Source: Asterella californica
Lineage: Eukaryota > Streptophyta > Marchantiopsida > Marchantiales > Aytoniaceae
NCBI GenBank assembly: GCA_036924285.1
Contig: JAYKYS010000002.1
Span: 48,809,501 to 48,873,500 of the forward strand
Direction: 5' to 3'
DNA length: 64,000 nt
Below the pieces are notes generated by a model. The model was not told the origin of the DNA, searched no databases, and was given only the letters and a program-made list of their open reading frames with translations. Both the position numbers and the translations under genes were made by a program. Shown here piece after piece: positions 35,506-47,053 of this stretch; positions within the stretch are counted from its first letter, which is position 1, and each line of letters opens with the position of its first letter.

Positions 35506-37925
35506 CTAGAAGTACGGATTGCCTTCACAATCTTTCACTAAAGTGAAGTGACTTGACTCGGCAACAAGTAATGTTCCTAACGTCTCCAACAATATATCAT
35601 AGCAAACATTTTTTTGTTTATGAGCAAGTCTTTTAGCTTCTATTTCAAAAAACTTATTGCTCTCATACATTAACTGGATCACGTAATTGTATTCTGTTAG
35701 AAAGATCTTCCAACGAGCAATACGACATCCGACACTAGATTTATTAAAGATATATTTTAAAGCATTGTGATATGTAATTATGGAAAATTTTTTTCCTAGT
35801 AAGTAGTGTTGAAATTTCTTCAATCCAAAATCACTGCTAATTCTTCTCGTTCAATCACGGAATAATTCTTCTCTGCTGGAACCATCTGTCTACTAGCATA
35901 AACTATATGATGATCATATCCATGTCCATCTAACTGACTTAAAGTACATCCGATTGCTACATTTATGTACTTCAAACGGCTCTCCCATCCATGGTAAAAC
36001 TAGTACAAATGTTTCTATCAATGTTTGCTTGGGCGTTCGAAAAACTTGTTTTGCTACAAAACTCCACACAAACCATGCATGATATGAACGTACTTCACTA
36101 ATAGTGTTTATATATCTGGATGCACATGCAAAGTAGTTACTCTATCATCTTCTTTATCTACCACAACTACCTAAGCTTCTTGGGATTCTTTGATCACCCG
36201 ACAAAACTATCGAACAGTACAAGTATGAAAAGCTATACTCACTTGTTGAAAATACCTAACAACATGATTAGACTCAGAGTGTTGCTCCCTTATCTCTAGA
36301 GCCTGATCATGATTTGCTCTCCATTGATCTACAACAGTTACACGTCCTCTAGCTACATCCAACTTAGCTTGCACCTCTTGAAGCCAACCCCACGAAAGAA
36401 TTCCATCCAACGATTGACCAAGTTTCATAACAAGAAACTCATGTTTTCTTGTTACTCCTCTACAATCACTGAGACACTCAGGAGTTTCTCATTCACTTTG
36501 GTACCACCTTGAACAAAGCATATCAATAGAGGACTCATTGTCTTAGTCCTCCGTAACCTCAACTCATGTACGATCTTCTCATCCAACAAGTTCACATTTG
36601 CTCCGATGTCAATCAACAAGGTAAACTTCTTAACTGCTATGAGAACCGTTAGCCAAGGTAAATAATCTCCTTGTTCTAGTAGGAGATCCAGTTCACCTTA
36701 AGAGTTGCTTCTGTATCTCCTATCAGTTCTTCTTCGACTGACATTGCAACCACTATATTTGCACTGCGAGGACATTTATTCGCACTATGTCCTTCTTCTA
36801 CATATCAATAACATCCCAAATTTTTCTTCACATTAGTGTTCCTTGAACCGGTCCTTGCTGCATCACTTGCATGTTGGTTAGATCCGACAGTAGTAAGTTT
36901 AGAAATTCGTTTGTCGTCTCTTTTGGTCTCTCCATGATTCTGATGCCATTGCGTTCTTGTGCCTCTCTTCGTTGGAGTATATGATCGATAGGATGAATTT
37001 TGACATCCTCCACCATGCTGAGATTGAGAACTACCAATTCCTCCAAAGTTTAACTTTCAAAGTATTCTCGTAGAAGATCTATCATAGTTCTCCACTCTAA
37101 TACCCTTTGCATCCTCCAGGTAAACAAGTCTTATAGATCTTGAGTCTTGGCAAACCTCTTCCAATTATCCATGATTATGACATACCAATCTTGCAGACTC
37201 TTCTTAAAATTATACAAAAGATCAGCTTGGTATGTCATTCAAGTACGAATCACCAAATGATTGAACTACTATATGTAACTATGGATACTGCTAGTCTGTC
37301 ATAGATTAGCCATCTCCTTACAATACACATCATACTCGTCTCACGATACTAAATGTTTTCTAATATCATCCTTCAACTCAGACCAAGAACTCATCAGAGC
37401 TTTATCATTCAATCTCTACTAATTAACACATCATTCACGTGCTTCACCCAACAATCTGTTCATAGCAAAAGTAAACAAACTCTATTTCTCAAAGTTCTGC
37501 AAGTAGTTCTTCATTTCTGAACCCCACAACTCAAACATGGTTAAGTTGTGCTCTCCACTAAACTATTTTGGAACTGATGACTCCGCCCATTTGATCTTGC
37601 ACGTGTTCTCTCGTTTCTACGATTCCATCTCTGAGATATTTTAATCTTGATTCTTCTGAGCTGGTGCGCTATGCTCCTCTAGTGTAGCTTTTGTATCCAC
37701 TGATCACTGTGGGAGCTCCTTTGTAAGTTGTATTGCCTTCGATGCATCATCTTCATCTTGGTTTTTGGAACCAGATGCTCCATTCCTCTTCTGCTGCTCC
37801 AGTTCTAACCTCAACTTGGCAATTTCAGCTCTCTGTGGCTTCACTTCTTCTGCAGACAATGCTTTTTTCTCCGTCGGAACCTGCTGTGATACCATCTGTG
37901 ACATTTGAATGTATATACACAACAC
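35506..37925 (-). mobile_element. Deleted Ty3/gypsy element (gag, protease and RNase H pieces)
   Basis: In minus-strand order: a gag-start-like piece with a coiled-coil run (IAKLRLELEQQKRNGASGSK, 37925-37704), a gag piece at 37046-36828, the protease end (MKLGQSLDGILSWGWLQEVQ, 36428-36207; compare the same motif at about 41870-41910), then RNase H (HYLLGKKFSIITYHNALKYI, 35823-35506). Reverse transcriptase is missing between protease and RNase H, so a deletion of about 1 kb or more occurred near 36.2-35.8 kb. Many stops are present. It is related to the element at 39-46 kb but older. Confidence 0.65.
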
Positions 37926-38210
37926 AGGGAATTGATTTTATGGGATCTATTCAGCCAGCAACAAAGAAGACACGAAGAAGATACATATTGGTTGTTACAG
38001 ATTACAACCAAGTGGGTGGAAGCTGAAGCAACAAAGAAAGATGATGCGGTGATAGTGGCAGTTTTCCTACACAAGAATATCATCACCAGGTTTGGATGTC
38101 CATTGGAACTGATGAGTGATAGAGGCACAAATTTTTTGAATAACACCATAGAGGCACTGACAGAGTATTTTTCAGATCAAGTATCGAAAGACTACTCCGT
38201 ATAATCCTAA
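37905..38210 (+). mobile_element. Integrase core fragment in the opposite orientation
   Basis: On the plus strand, across one frameshift, a GIDFMGSIQPATKKTRRRYI stretch runs into TTKWVEAEATKKDDAVIVAV and then FGCPLELMSDRGTNFLNNTI. These hold the first two aspartates of a Ty3/gypsy integrase (DFMG and SDRGTNF); the third acidic residue is missing because the fragment ends. It abuts the minus-strand gag start, so two elements were joined by insertion or rearrangement. Confidence 0.65.
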
Positions 38211-38289
38211 GGCGAATGGACTTACTGAAAAGAGCAATGGATTGCTATGTAAGATTTTGAACAAAGTGACACATGTCTCTAGTGAAATT

Positions 38290-38345
38290 ATTGTCGAACG
38301 CGAACCTCCTTGAAGACTGCTATCAAATTTTTGTCTTCAGATCCA
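38290..38345 (-). mobile_element. LTR-end remnant related to the 39-46 kb element
   Basis: The string GTCGAACGCGAACCTCCTTG, continuing into AAGAC, is the reverse complement, with one difference, of the 3' part of the LTR at about 40195-40220. It sits where the 5' LTR of the minus-strand element at 35.5-37.9 kb would be expected, beyond the inserted integrase piece. Confidence 0.5.
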
Positions 38346-39262
38346 GTTCTGTTCCATCGTTGTTCCAGAGCACGTATTTTCCAAGGTCTACGAGAAGATA
38401 AGATGTGCTAGGACTAGAGTTACATAACGGACTAGTCTTCAATGGAGCTCCAGGTTCTGATCTGGAATTTAACGTACGTCTGGAGCAGAAGATTGGGCAA
38501 GAATTTTGAACAACCCTTCTGCTATCTGGAGTTGCTTCAGAGCCCAGGCACAATATCACAATCACTCTTACGCTTTGGAGCTCTACAGAAGACTTTGAAG
38601 CACTAAATTACAATATTTAAAGAGAAATAAAGCTTTCCATACACTATCGCAAGTTCAATTGAGATTAACACATAATGTAAAGCTTTATTTTAGCATCTCA
38701 CCGTATAAATCAGACTCATATAACTACGCAGGTATAACGCTTTCTGGCAACGGGGGGGATCTTCTGCATCTATGGGGACCGTTGGTGGCATTGTACACTG
38801 TACCACTAGCTCAAAATCGTTTAGGACCTACTCCCTATTCTCTCACAATTTTCACTAATCTAGTTTCGCTTATTAAGCTTCTCTCTTAGCATGCACGAAG
38901 ACAAGTTTGGTCTTGGACTGATCTGCTGTACTCTCTCTATACAATCTCTATACAATCTCTAGTTGGAAACATTACAATGAAGACTACATCGCTACCTATC
39001 TCCCACCTCTCTTTCAGATGTCGCGGTACCTGCTTTCTCCACCGAAAGAACTCAAGAGAAAAGAGAAAAAAATACTTTTTGATTTCTTGCTCCAACCTCC
39101 TCCCTCTTGCGTACGCTTTAGGATTCCCGGTGAACTCTCCGGACCTTGCTGGTTAACCTCGTGTATTTCAATCATTGCCCATGGGTTACATAGTTAAATA
39201 AATGACGTTCGTGACAAAGGTACGATCGGGAGAAGCTGGAATGTATCTAAATCTGCGCACTG

Positions 39263-40274
39263 TGTAACGCCATTTACTATTAAAAGGGGCTGTGATTAGA
39301 TAACTTCGCGTGGGGCTACGAGGTCATCTTGAAGAGCCTGAATACTAGTTAATGAGTCGCGAACCCTAAAACGGATCCATTGTAGCTTTTCACTTTTTGA
39401 CTTGAGTTTTGATGGGTCTCTGGCTGGCAGAGAGATTGAGCAGGAAGGCTGGTGGTTGGTAGAGAGGCTGGTGGTTGACAGAGAAATTGAGCAGAGACTG
39501 GAGACAGTATACAGTATCCAGGAGAGTGACATGTGTAGATTGGAGACCAGAGACCTAGACCATATTACGCAGAGAGCAGACAGTTGATCAATAGTTGCAA
39601 GCTGAGATTACCAGATGGATTCCAGTATGAGTAATATCATTAATTTGAGATTTAGTCTTTGAGTGGAAAAATCAGGGCGCGTTCAGAGTGAAGAATAGTT
39701 TTCTGGAGTGAAATTCTCCCAGGAGAGTTGCAGAGCAGTGAAGAATTACTAGTTTAAGAGCTTTTCGTGACCTCGTCAGCAAAAAAACGTCGTGTAATGT
39801 ATATGAGCCCGTGATTGGTTTTGTTATATGATAAGTGAGCTTGGATTGAGTGCCAAAGCTGGATTGAAGCGTCAGATGTAGAGTTGACTCTATTTCAATG
39901 TAATTACTTTGCCTTCCTACTTCTTAGCATCCACTAGGCTTCCTAGTCCTAGCTGTTATTCTTCAAGGGTTACTGCGTTCCGACTTGATCACCAGTAGCG
40001 AAAGCGCTGTCCAAATTTTATCCAACCCAGGCCCAAAATAGTTTCCATGGTGTTCTGAAACTTGAGATTAGTACCAGAGACCTGCAAAAGACTAGTTGGT
40101 TATTCTAAACCCGTCCGACGATTATCCAATCCTTGGTGTTTATTAGCGGAAAGTTTAACGAACTAGATCTGGAGACACAAATAAAGTACACCGGTCTTCA
40201 AGGAGGTTCACGTTCGACAACTCATTGGTTAGAGACGGACAGCTCGATTCCGTGATTTGCAGTCGAACGTTATA
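39263..40274 (+). repeat. 5' LTR
   Basis: Begins TGTAACGCCATTTACTATTA and ends GTCGAACGTTATA. It is paired with 45444-46455, of equal length. The terminal TG...CA is damaged at the right end (TA instead of CA). Confidence 0.92.
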
Positions 40275-40275
40275 G

Positions 40276-41736
40276 TTGGTATCAGAGCAGGTTCAGATTG
40301 AATCTTTGCTAAACATCATCGATAATAGAAACTGTGCCGATTGGGATGGACGAGATGAAGGCGTTTTGAAGAAGTTGGAAGGCCGACTTGAGCAAGTGGA
40401 AGCTGAGAACAAGGTGCTTAAGGCGGAATTAGCTCAAGCAAAAGCGACACAGGAGAAAGAAGTAGAGGTCCCTGTACCGCAAGCCGAGTCAGTCAAGGAC
40501 TTAGCACTGCTAGGTGAAGGGGCAGTTGATAGTGCTCAAGCAGATAAGGATGAAGGTGGGTCACAGAAAGCGCAAGAGAATGTTGCGGAAGGCAGCTCAG
40601 TCAAAGAAAGGCACAAGCGGAAAGTGAAGTGGGCTGAACCAACAACGTCATCAGCCTTCAACGGTGAGAAAAGCTTTTCTAGGTTTGAGTTATGGGTTAT
40701 TGAGATGGAGAATTACTTGGAGAATTTTGATGAGCGCAGTTGGTTCACCTATGCTGTTAGTAGACTGGAAGGAGAGGTTAAGGAATGGTATGGAGGTCAA
40801 CAACGGATGAGGAGTTTGAACGGTACAACTCCTATGTCTACTTGGTTGGAGTTGAAAGATGAGCTCCGACGACATTTGGTACCAGTGGATGAAGCTACAC
40901 AGTTTCGACTAGAGCTCATTCATCTGAGAGAGAGAGGGAGTATCAGACAGTATCTCTAGCGATTTTCTGAGTTGGTTACTCGTTTGCACATGGTGGATTG
41001 CACCGACTTGCTGTTTCACTTGAAGAAAGGTCGGCAGGGTTTCTATGCTAGTGTGTTTGATAGCTGGGTTATGTTTCACAAGTCCGAGGACATGCAAGAC
41101 TTGTTTGCATTTCTGGAAGCAGCAGAGAACACTAGGGAACGTAACTACACCGTGCAGCCCTCCAAGTTTCAGCGTGAAACAAGTGGTGGCGAGCCTAGTA
41201 GAGGATTTTGGCACAATCCTCAAGGACAGATAGCGTCCTCTCAGAGTAGAGGTGGTAGAGGACGTAGTGGTGAAAGATTTGGTGCAGCGGGAAGGAGGTT
41301 TCCTCGTGGGTCTCAACAGCAAGGAGTTACTCTTGGTCCTACTCAGACACGACCTACTGGATCTTATGCATCCAATGTAGGATCCAACCAAGCTTCGACT
41401 TCAGGTGCTAGAAGCAGTGGCGCTAGCAGTGCTAAACCTTCAAGGACGATGATATATTTTAGATGCGGACGGGACAGTCACATCGCTCGTGAGTGTCCTC
41501 AACGTTCAACAGCGAGCAAAGTTCGTGGGTTGATAGTTGAAGAGACAACCAGTGTTGAAGAACCAGTTGAGGCGACTACTGAAGCAGAGGTATGTGCTGG
41601 TGAGCATTTGGTAGAACATGGGGATTTTTTTCCGTGGATAGAAGTGAAAATAAGAAACCACCGGTGTTGTTTGCTTATTGATACTGGAGCAGATGTGAAT
41701 GTCTTGGATGAAAAGCTGGTCAGGACCTTAAATTGA
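40276..41736 (+). pseudogene. Gypsy gag, zinc knuckle and start of protease
   Basis: The frame is open except for a TAG at 40957-40959 (SIRQYL-stop-RFSELV). Gag carries a coiled coil (KLEGRLEQVEAENKVLKAEL) and the typical retrotransposon gag region (WLELKDELRRHLVPVDEATQ). A zinc-knuckle remnant reads YFRCGRDSHIARECPQ, whose first cysteine is changed to Tyr. The aspartic protease active site LLIDTGADVNVLDEK lies at about 41670-41715. The frame then shifts and continues at 41733. Confidence 0.85.
40277..40288 (+). other. Primer binding site (initiator Met tRNA)
   Basis: TGGTATCAGAGC starts two bases after the 5' LTR. This is the sequence complementary to the plant initiator Met tRNA 3' end and is used by most plant LTR retrotransposons to prime minus-strand synthesis. 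Confidence 0.9.
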
Positions 41737-43018
41737 CTAGAACCAAGATCATGAGCCTGTTGTTGGTAAGGTCTGTGCAAGGTAGCACAACCGTTACAGA
41801 AAAGCTCATGAGTGTTCTTATTACTGTTGGAGGGGTAACCAGGAAGCATGAGTTTCTAGTTATGAATTTAGGTGACACAATGGAGGGTATCTTGTCCTGG
41901 TCTTGGTTGCAAGAGACCAAGGCAAAGCTAGATGTGCAAGAAGGGAACATCATAGTCATGGATCGATGGGGCTTGGGTCAACCACATCCTTTGGATCATC
42001 AAAGAGAGACCCAAGGAGCCAAACCATGCTGCTCGTAGGTTCTAACGAGCCAAGGTGGCATTTCAGATCTGCACAGCCAGACCGTTTGGAAAGCAGATCA
42101 GTTGATGAAGCTTGGGTTGCAGTGATGTCTAAACCCAAGGTGGAGACGGATGAGGAAGAACGTGTTGCTGCTCTTCCCGTACATCCTGATATGCAAGCAC
42201 CGATTGAGAGATATTCTCACATAATGCCCGATCAGTTACCAATAGGACTTCCTCCAAGAAGAGCCTTGGATCATGCTATTGATCTGGTTCCTGGGACCAC
42301 GTCTATTGCAGTGTCATCAAGACACATGTCGTTTGATGAGCTGACAGAGTTGAAGACTCAGCTGAAAGAGTTGGTAGCTTAGGGTATCTTACGACTTAGT
42401 ATATCACTTTATGTTGCCCCGGTGTTGTTCGTGGTCAAGAAAGATGGTGGTATCCGCATGTGTGCAGACTACCGTGCACTTAATAAAGTTACTGTCAAGA
42501 ACAAGTACCCTCTTCCTCTCATGGATGAAACCACCGATCGGTTGACCACAGGAAGGTACTTCACCAAGTTAGATCTTCGTTCTGGATATCACCAAATCCG
42601 GATCAAAGAAGAAGATGAAGAAAAGACAGTTGTAAGGACGAGGTATGACTTGTTTGAGTATACAGTGTTGCCGTTTGGATTGTTCAATGCACCTGGTATT
42701 TTTTGTAGGTTGATGAACGAGATCTTCATAGATCTCTTGGGTGAGAGTGTTATCGTGTACTTAGATGATATCATCATCTTCTCATCCACTTGGGATCAGC
42801 ATCTAACAAATGTAGAAATAATGTTGAAGCACTTGGAGAACATCAACTCTATCTCAAGAAGAGCAAGTGTTCTTTTGGACAAGAGAGTGTGGTGTTTCTA
42901 GGATGCTTGATCGATGCGCATGGTATTCATCCTAACAGGGCTAAGATTCGAGCTATTGTTGAGTGGAAGAGACCTGAGAGTGTTCATGAGCTCAGATCTT
43001 TTCTTGGATTAGCCACAT
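41733..43018 (+). pseudogene. Gypsy protease end and reverse transcriptase
   Basis: The protease tail (GDTMEGILSWSWLQETKAKL) shifts frame near 41.9 kb. A TAG at 42380-42382 precedes the RT. RT motifs: FVVKKDGGIRMCADYRALNK, then KLDLRSGYHQIRIKEEDEEK, then VLPFGLFNAPGIFCRLMNEI, then the catalytic VIVYLDDIIIFSS. Near 42.8 kb a frameshift moves to LYLKKSKCSFGQESVVFLGC, ending in HELRSFLGLAT and a TAA. The catalytic aspartates are intact but the frame is not. Confidence 0.88.
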
Positions 43019-43022
43019 AATT

Positions 43023-43823
43023 TTGGCATTTTGTTTATCAATTTCGCATAAAGCCGCACCTTTGTTTGGCTTATTGCGTAAGGCTTCCAAGGTTATTTGG
43101 AACCTAGTAGCTGAAAGAGCGTTTCAAGGGTTGAAACAAGCATTGACAGAAATGCCCGTGCTAGCTCTTTCAAAGATGAGAGAATCTTTCGAGGTTCATA
43201 CAGATGCTTCTCAATGGGCCATTGGAGGAGTGTTGATGCAAAGAAAGCATCCAGTGGCTTACGAAAGTCACAAGTTCTTAGAGACTGAGGCGAAATGACC
43301 TGCTCATGAACAAGAGATGTTCGTTGTTGTTCATTGTCTGAAACGTTGGGAGCATTATTTGTTACCAAGCAAAGTTACTGTTGTGACGGACTGCGAAGAT
43401 AATACATACTTTCAGAGTAAACCTCGTTTGTCACGCAAACAACAGAGATGGCAAGTGGAACTTGCACGTTTTGATATCGAATGGCGGTATCAAAAGGGGA
43501 AGGAAAATATTTCAGCGGATGTGTTAAGCAGACATGTCCAGACGTTAACAACTCAGGACACAAGGGAAGAGCTTTTGGATCGAATCAAACAAGCATTGTC
43601 AGATGATCCTCAAGCTCAACGTTGGACCAACCAACAAGAGAGAGATCCATTGATACGTAATCTCTCATTTTGCAATGGCCTTTGGTTTTATAAGCAAACC
43701 AAGGTCTATGTTCCAGCTGGATCTCTAAGGACACTAGTCATGCAAGAATGTCATGATTGTGAACTGGCTGGACATGGAAGACAGAATAGAACGTTGCAAC
43801 GAGTTAAAGAGCAGTTCTATTAG
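43023..43823 (+). pseudogene. Gypsy RNase H and integrase zinc finger
   Basis: RNase H: SFEVHTDASQWAIGGVLMQR, then HPVAYESHKFLETEAK and a TGA at 43296-43298, then MFVVVHCLKRWEHYLLPSKV and WRYQKGKENISADVLSRHVQ. The integrase HHCC finger follows, starting near ECHDCELAGHGRQNRTLQRV and ending at a TAG at 43821-43823 before the CC half (CLTCQQQRTERRRPAG) in the next frame. Confidence 0.85.
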
Positions 43824-43829
43824 CCTTCT

Positions 43830-44921
43830 ATGCTGGAAGATGTAGTCAAGTACGTGCAGACTTGCTTGACATGTCAGCAACAACGAACTGAGCGGAGGAG
43901 ACCTGCAGGATTGCTGAGACCTTTGTCAATACCTGATGGGCCTTGGGAGAGCATAAGTATGGACTTATGCACCGGTTTACCTGAGTCAGGAGGTTTTGAC
44001 ACTTTGCTAGTTATCATCGACCGTTTCAGCAAACAAGCTCACCTCATCCCTTGTAAAGAAGCAGTGATGTCAAAAGGTGCCGCTAAGCTGTTCATTCGAT
44101 ATGTTTTTAAGTATCATGGGATGCCTAAAGACATTGTTTCAGACTTGGATAGGAGATTTGTGGCTCAGTTCTGAAAAGGTTTGTTTCGAAGACTCCGAAC
44201 TACCCTCAAGTTCAGTTCCTCTTATCATCCTGAAATTGATGGTCAGACGGAAAGGACGATACAGATAGTAGAGCAAGGGTTGAGAAACTATATCATGCGA
44301 GATCAGAGTGATTGGAGTGAGCATTTGGACTTGGTGGAGTTTGCATATAACAACACCAAGCATTCGAGCACAGGATTTAAACCATTTGAAGTGGTTTATC
44401 GAGGTTCTCATGCACCTTGGACTCCTATAACTCTGGTTACCAAGGGTCATGAAAATACAGGAAGGTCGAATCAAGATCCTCCAGATTTGGAGGTACAACA
44501 ACGGTATGCCAAGTACGCAAACCGTGGTAGACAAGACGTACAGTTCGAAGAAGGACAGAGAGTCTGGTTGAGAACCAAGAACTTCAGAATCCTGGCAAAG
44601 GTGGACTTAGCCAAGAAGCTTCTTCCAAAGTGGGCAGGACCGTTCTTGATCGAGAAGAAGTTAGGTCCTGTGACTTATAAGTTACGTTTTCCAGCTAGTA
44701 TGAAGCATTATCACCTCATCATTCATGTTTCTAACTTGAAGATGTTTCGTGAAGAACTAGAGTCGTTGCCAAGAAGATATCAGAAATGGCATCCAGTGTT
44801 AGAGGCATTACCAAGAGCTGATGATCTTGAGTTGATTGAGATAGTAGATCATCGAGCATCACCGAACCCAGATGGAGCTGGAGAACCCCGTTACTCAATA
44901 CTTATGTCGTTGGACATGTAG
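43830..44921 (+). pseudogene. Gypsy integrase core and C-terminal domain
   Basis: The DDE core has WESISMDLCTGLPESGGFDT (first Asp), GMPKDIVSDLDRRFVAQF (second Asp) and, after a stop/frameshift near 44172-44181, SSSYHPEIDGQTERTIQIVE (Glu). The C-terminal part continues to HLIIHVSNLKMFREELESLP and ends at MSLDM. A short tail LELIEIVDHRASPNPDGAGE suggests a worn or reduced chromodomain-like end; I cannot confirm a chromodomain. Confidence 0.85.
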
Positions 44922-45443
44922 AGTTCCGGGATTGATAAGTGAAGCTTGGGAGTTCCTGGATGATCTAGCATTGTACAAGTTCCAGGACCCACTGCGTAGA
45001 TATTTTATGAGACAACAATCTGCAGTGGCCTCTTCCAGCTAAGCGGTGGATTGAATCGAGTCAGAAGAGTCATGCAAAAGGACCCTTCAAGGACACTGGA
45101 ACGAGTAGATCTGATCAATCTGCTCGTCTAAAGATGGAGTTGTGATCTGTTGACTTCTTATGGCTGTCGGATGTCAATCAGGTTTAGGCTGACGTTACTA
45201 TGGTGTATCATAGTAAGGAGGTGGATAAAAAGAAACTGACGAGTTCACCACCTGGAAGCTAGGGTTCTGTCTCACCCGAAAGCTTCAACGCATGCTCGGT
45301 GATGGAGCATAGCTCTGAGAAAAGGCTTAACCTTATCCTGGATGGGGTAGTGTTTCTATGGATTTGAGAAAATGTTGTTCCTAAGGTGGTATTGCAGGTA
45401 CCGTAGTTCTGTGGAAGAACTGCTTTTTGTTAGTTGGGACGAT

Positions 45444-46455
45444 TGTAACACCGTTTACTATTACAAGGGGTTGTGATTAGATAACTTCGCGTGGCGGCTA
45501 CGAGGTCACCTTGAAGAGCCTGAAGACTAGTTAATGGGTCGCGAACCCTAAAACGGATCCATTGTAGCTTTTCACTTTTTGACTTGAGTTTTGAGGGGTC
45601 TCTGGCTGGCAGAGAGATTGAGCAGGAAAGCTGGTGGTTGGCAGAGAGACTGGTGGTTGACAGAGAAATTGAGCAGAGACTGGAGACAGTATACAGTATC
45701 CAGGAGAGTGACATGTGTAGATTGGAGACCAGAGACCTAGACTAGATTACGCAGAGAGCAGACAGTTGATCAATAGTTGCAAGCTGAGATTACCAGATGG
45801 ATTCCATTATGAGTAATACCATTAATTTGAGATTTAGTCTTTGAGTGGAAAAATCAGTGCGCGTTCAGAGTGAAGAATAGTTTTCTGGAGTGAAATTCTC
45901 CCAGGAGAGTTGCAGAGCAGTGAAGAATTACTAGTCCAAGAGCTTTCGTGACCTCGTCAGCAAGAAAACGCCGTGTAATGTGTATGAGCCAATGATTGGT
46001 TTTGTTATATGATAAGTGAGCTTGGATTGAGTGCCAAAGCTGGATTGAAGCGTCAGGTGTAGAGTTGACTCTATTTCAGTATAATTACTTTGCCTTCTTA
46101 CTTCTTAGCATCCACTAGGCTTCCTAGTCCTAGCTGTTGTTCTTCAGGGGTTACTGCGTTCCGACTTGATCATCAGTAGCGGAAGCGCTGTCCAAATTTT
46201 AACCAACCCAAGCCCAGAATAGTTTCCATGGTGTTCTGAAACTTGAGATTAGTACCAGAGACCTACAAAAGATTAGTTGGTTATTCTAAACCCGTCCGAC
46301 GGTTATTCAATCCTTGATGTTTATTAACAAAAAGTTTAAAGAATTGGATCTGGAGACACAAATAAAATACACCGGTCTTCAGAGAGATTCACGTTCGACA
46401 ACTCATTAATTAGAGATGGATAGCTCGATTCCGTGATCTACGGTCGAACGTTACA
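45444..46455 (+). repeat. 3' LTR
   Basis: Begins TGTAACACCGTTTACTATTA and ends GGTCGAACGTTACA. Equal in length to the 5' LTR. No clean polypurine tract is visible directly before it; the only purine-rich run (GGAGGTGGATAAAAAGAAAC) lies about 220 bp upstream. Confidence 0.92.
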
Positions 46456-46460
46456 ACTTG

Positions 46461-46500
46461 GCCCTACGTAATGTGTATGTACATACACATACGTAGGGGC
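46461..46500. repeat. 40-bp inverted duplication in pseudogene exon 3
   Basis: GCCCTACGTAATGTGTATGT is followed by a near-exact reverse complement ending ACGTAGGGGC, with ATGTGTATGTACATACACAT as a perfect 20-bp palindrome at the centre. The intact gene has only GGGCCCTACGTATGTG here, so the local sequence was copied back on itself. Confidence 0.8.
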
Positions 46501-46649
46501 ACCACTTTCAGCGGAATTTCGGCCCTTCTGTTTCTCTGCCTGACATTTGCCGGCTCTTCAGGGTCTTGACTGCGTGAAACAGAAGGGTACGGGAACGAGT
46601 ATGGGATTAACGAATGGCAGTATCGAACCAGGGAAACGATTCATATAAT

Positions 46650-47053
46650 AAATAAATAAATATTTAATAAACGACCGCAGTGGGCCGGGCAAAACTTTAT
46701 TACCGGCTAAGGGGGCCACCCGAAAACATAGAGGGCCAACGCGGACCCGCGACAACCCCCAAAGCGGAGTCCCTAGCGGGTCCAGAGCGCAGATCTCGTG
46801 CCTCGGCTCAGTCCTTCTCTCGTCCTCCACGACCTGGAGATTCTCGATTTCTCTCGAGTGGGCACCACTTCCCTCGTCGTCCTCGCTCGTAATCGTAGAC
46901 CTATTCGCCAGATGGTGCATGCGCGGGGCCAGCTTATGCTCGTTATCATTGCTGCTATCCCTCGAGCGATCTTGCTCTTCCGTGCTTTCCCTCCCGACGT
47001 TGACCTTGATGCTCCTCTCTAGCTCCGAGGTGAGATTCCTTCTAATCATTCTC
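46650..47053 (-). mobile_element. Retroposed insert of about 404 bp with 15-bp target duplication
   Basis: AACGATTCATATAAT occurs at 46635-46649 and again at 47054-47068, exactly flanking an insert inside pseudogene exon 6. Read on the minus strand the insert starts GAGAATGATTAG, contains a hairpin with 8-bp arms (GGACCCGC..GCGGGTCC) followed by GGTAATAAAG, and ends in a simple TTTA-rich tail. A long target duplication plus a simple 3' tail is the mark of LINE-driven retroposition. It is either a 5'-truncated LINE end or a SINE. A minus-strand frame is open through the insert (within 46558-47217), but I recognise no domain. Confidence 0.7.

Larger units (their letters stand above)
39263..46455 (+). 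mobile_element. Ty3/gypsy LTR retrotransposon, complete in structure but dead
   Basis: LTRs of about 1,012 bp flank a 5.2-kb interior in the order gag, protease, RT, RNase H, integrase (Ty3/gypsy order). LTR ends are TGTAAC...GTTACA (GTTATA at the 5' LTR end). Target-site duplication: ACTG before and ACTTG after, 5 bp with one base lost. It sits inside exon 3 of the beta-galactosidase pseudogene: CTGCGC-ACT is interrupted and TGGCCCTACGTA resumes after it. By eye the LTRs differ at about 3 percent in the 250 bp I compared. Coding parts carry several stops and frameshifts. Confidence 0.93.

Noticed and set aside
39296..39532. Minus-strand ORF inside the 5' LTR, repeated in the 3' LTR at 45430-45714
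   Set aside because: It appears twice only because the LTRs are duplicates. It is antisense to the element, and its Ser/Leu-rich composition comes from GAGA-like repeats.
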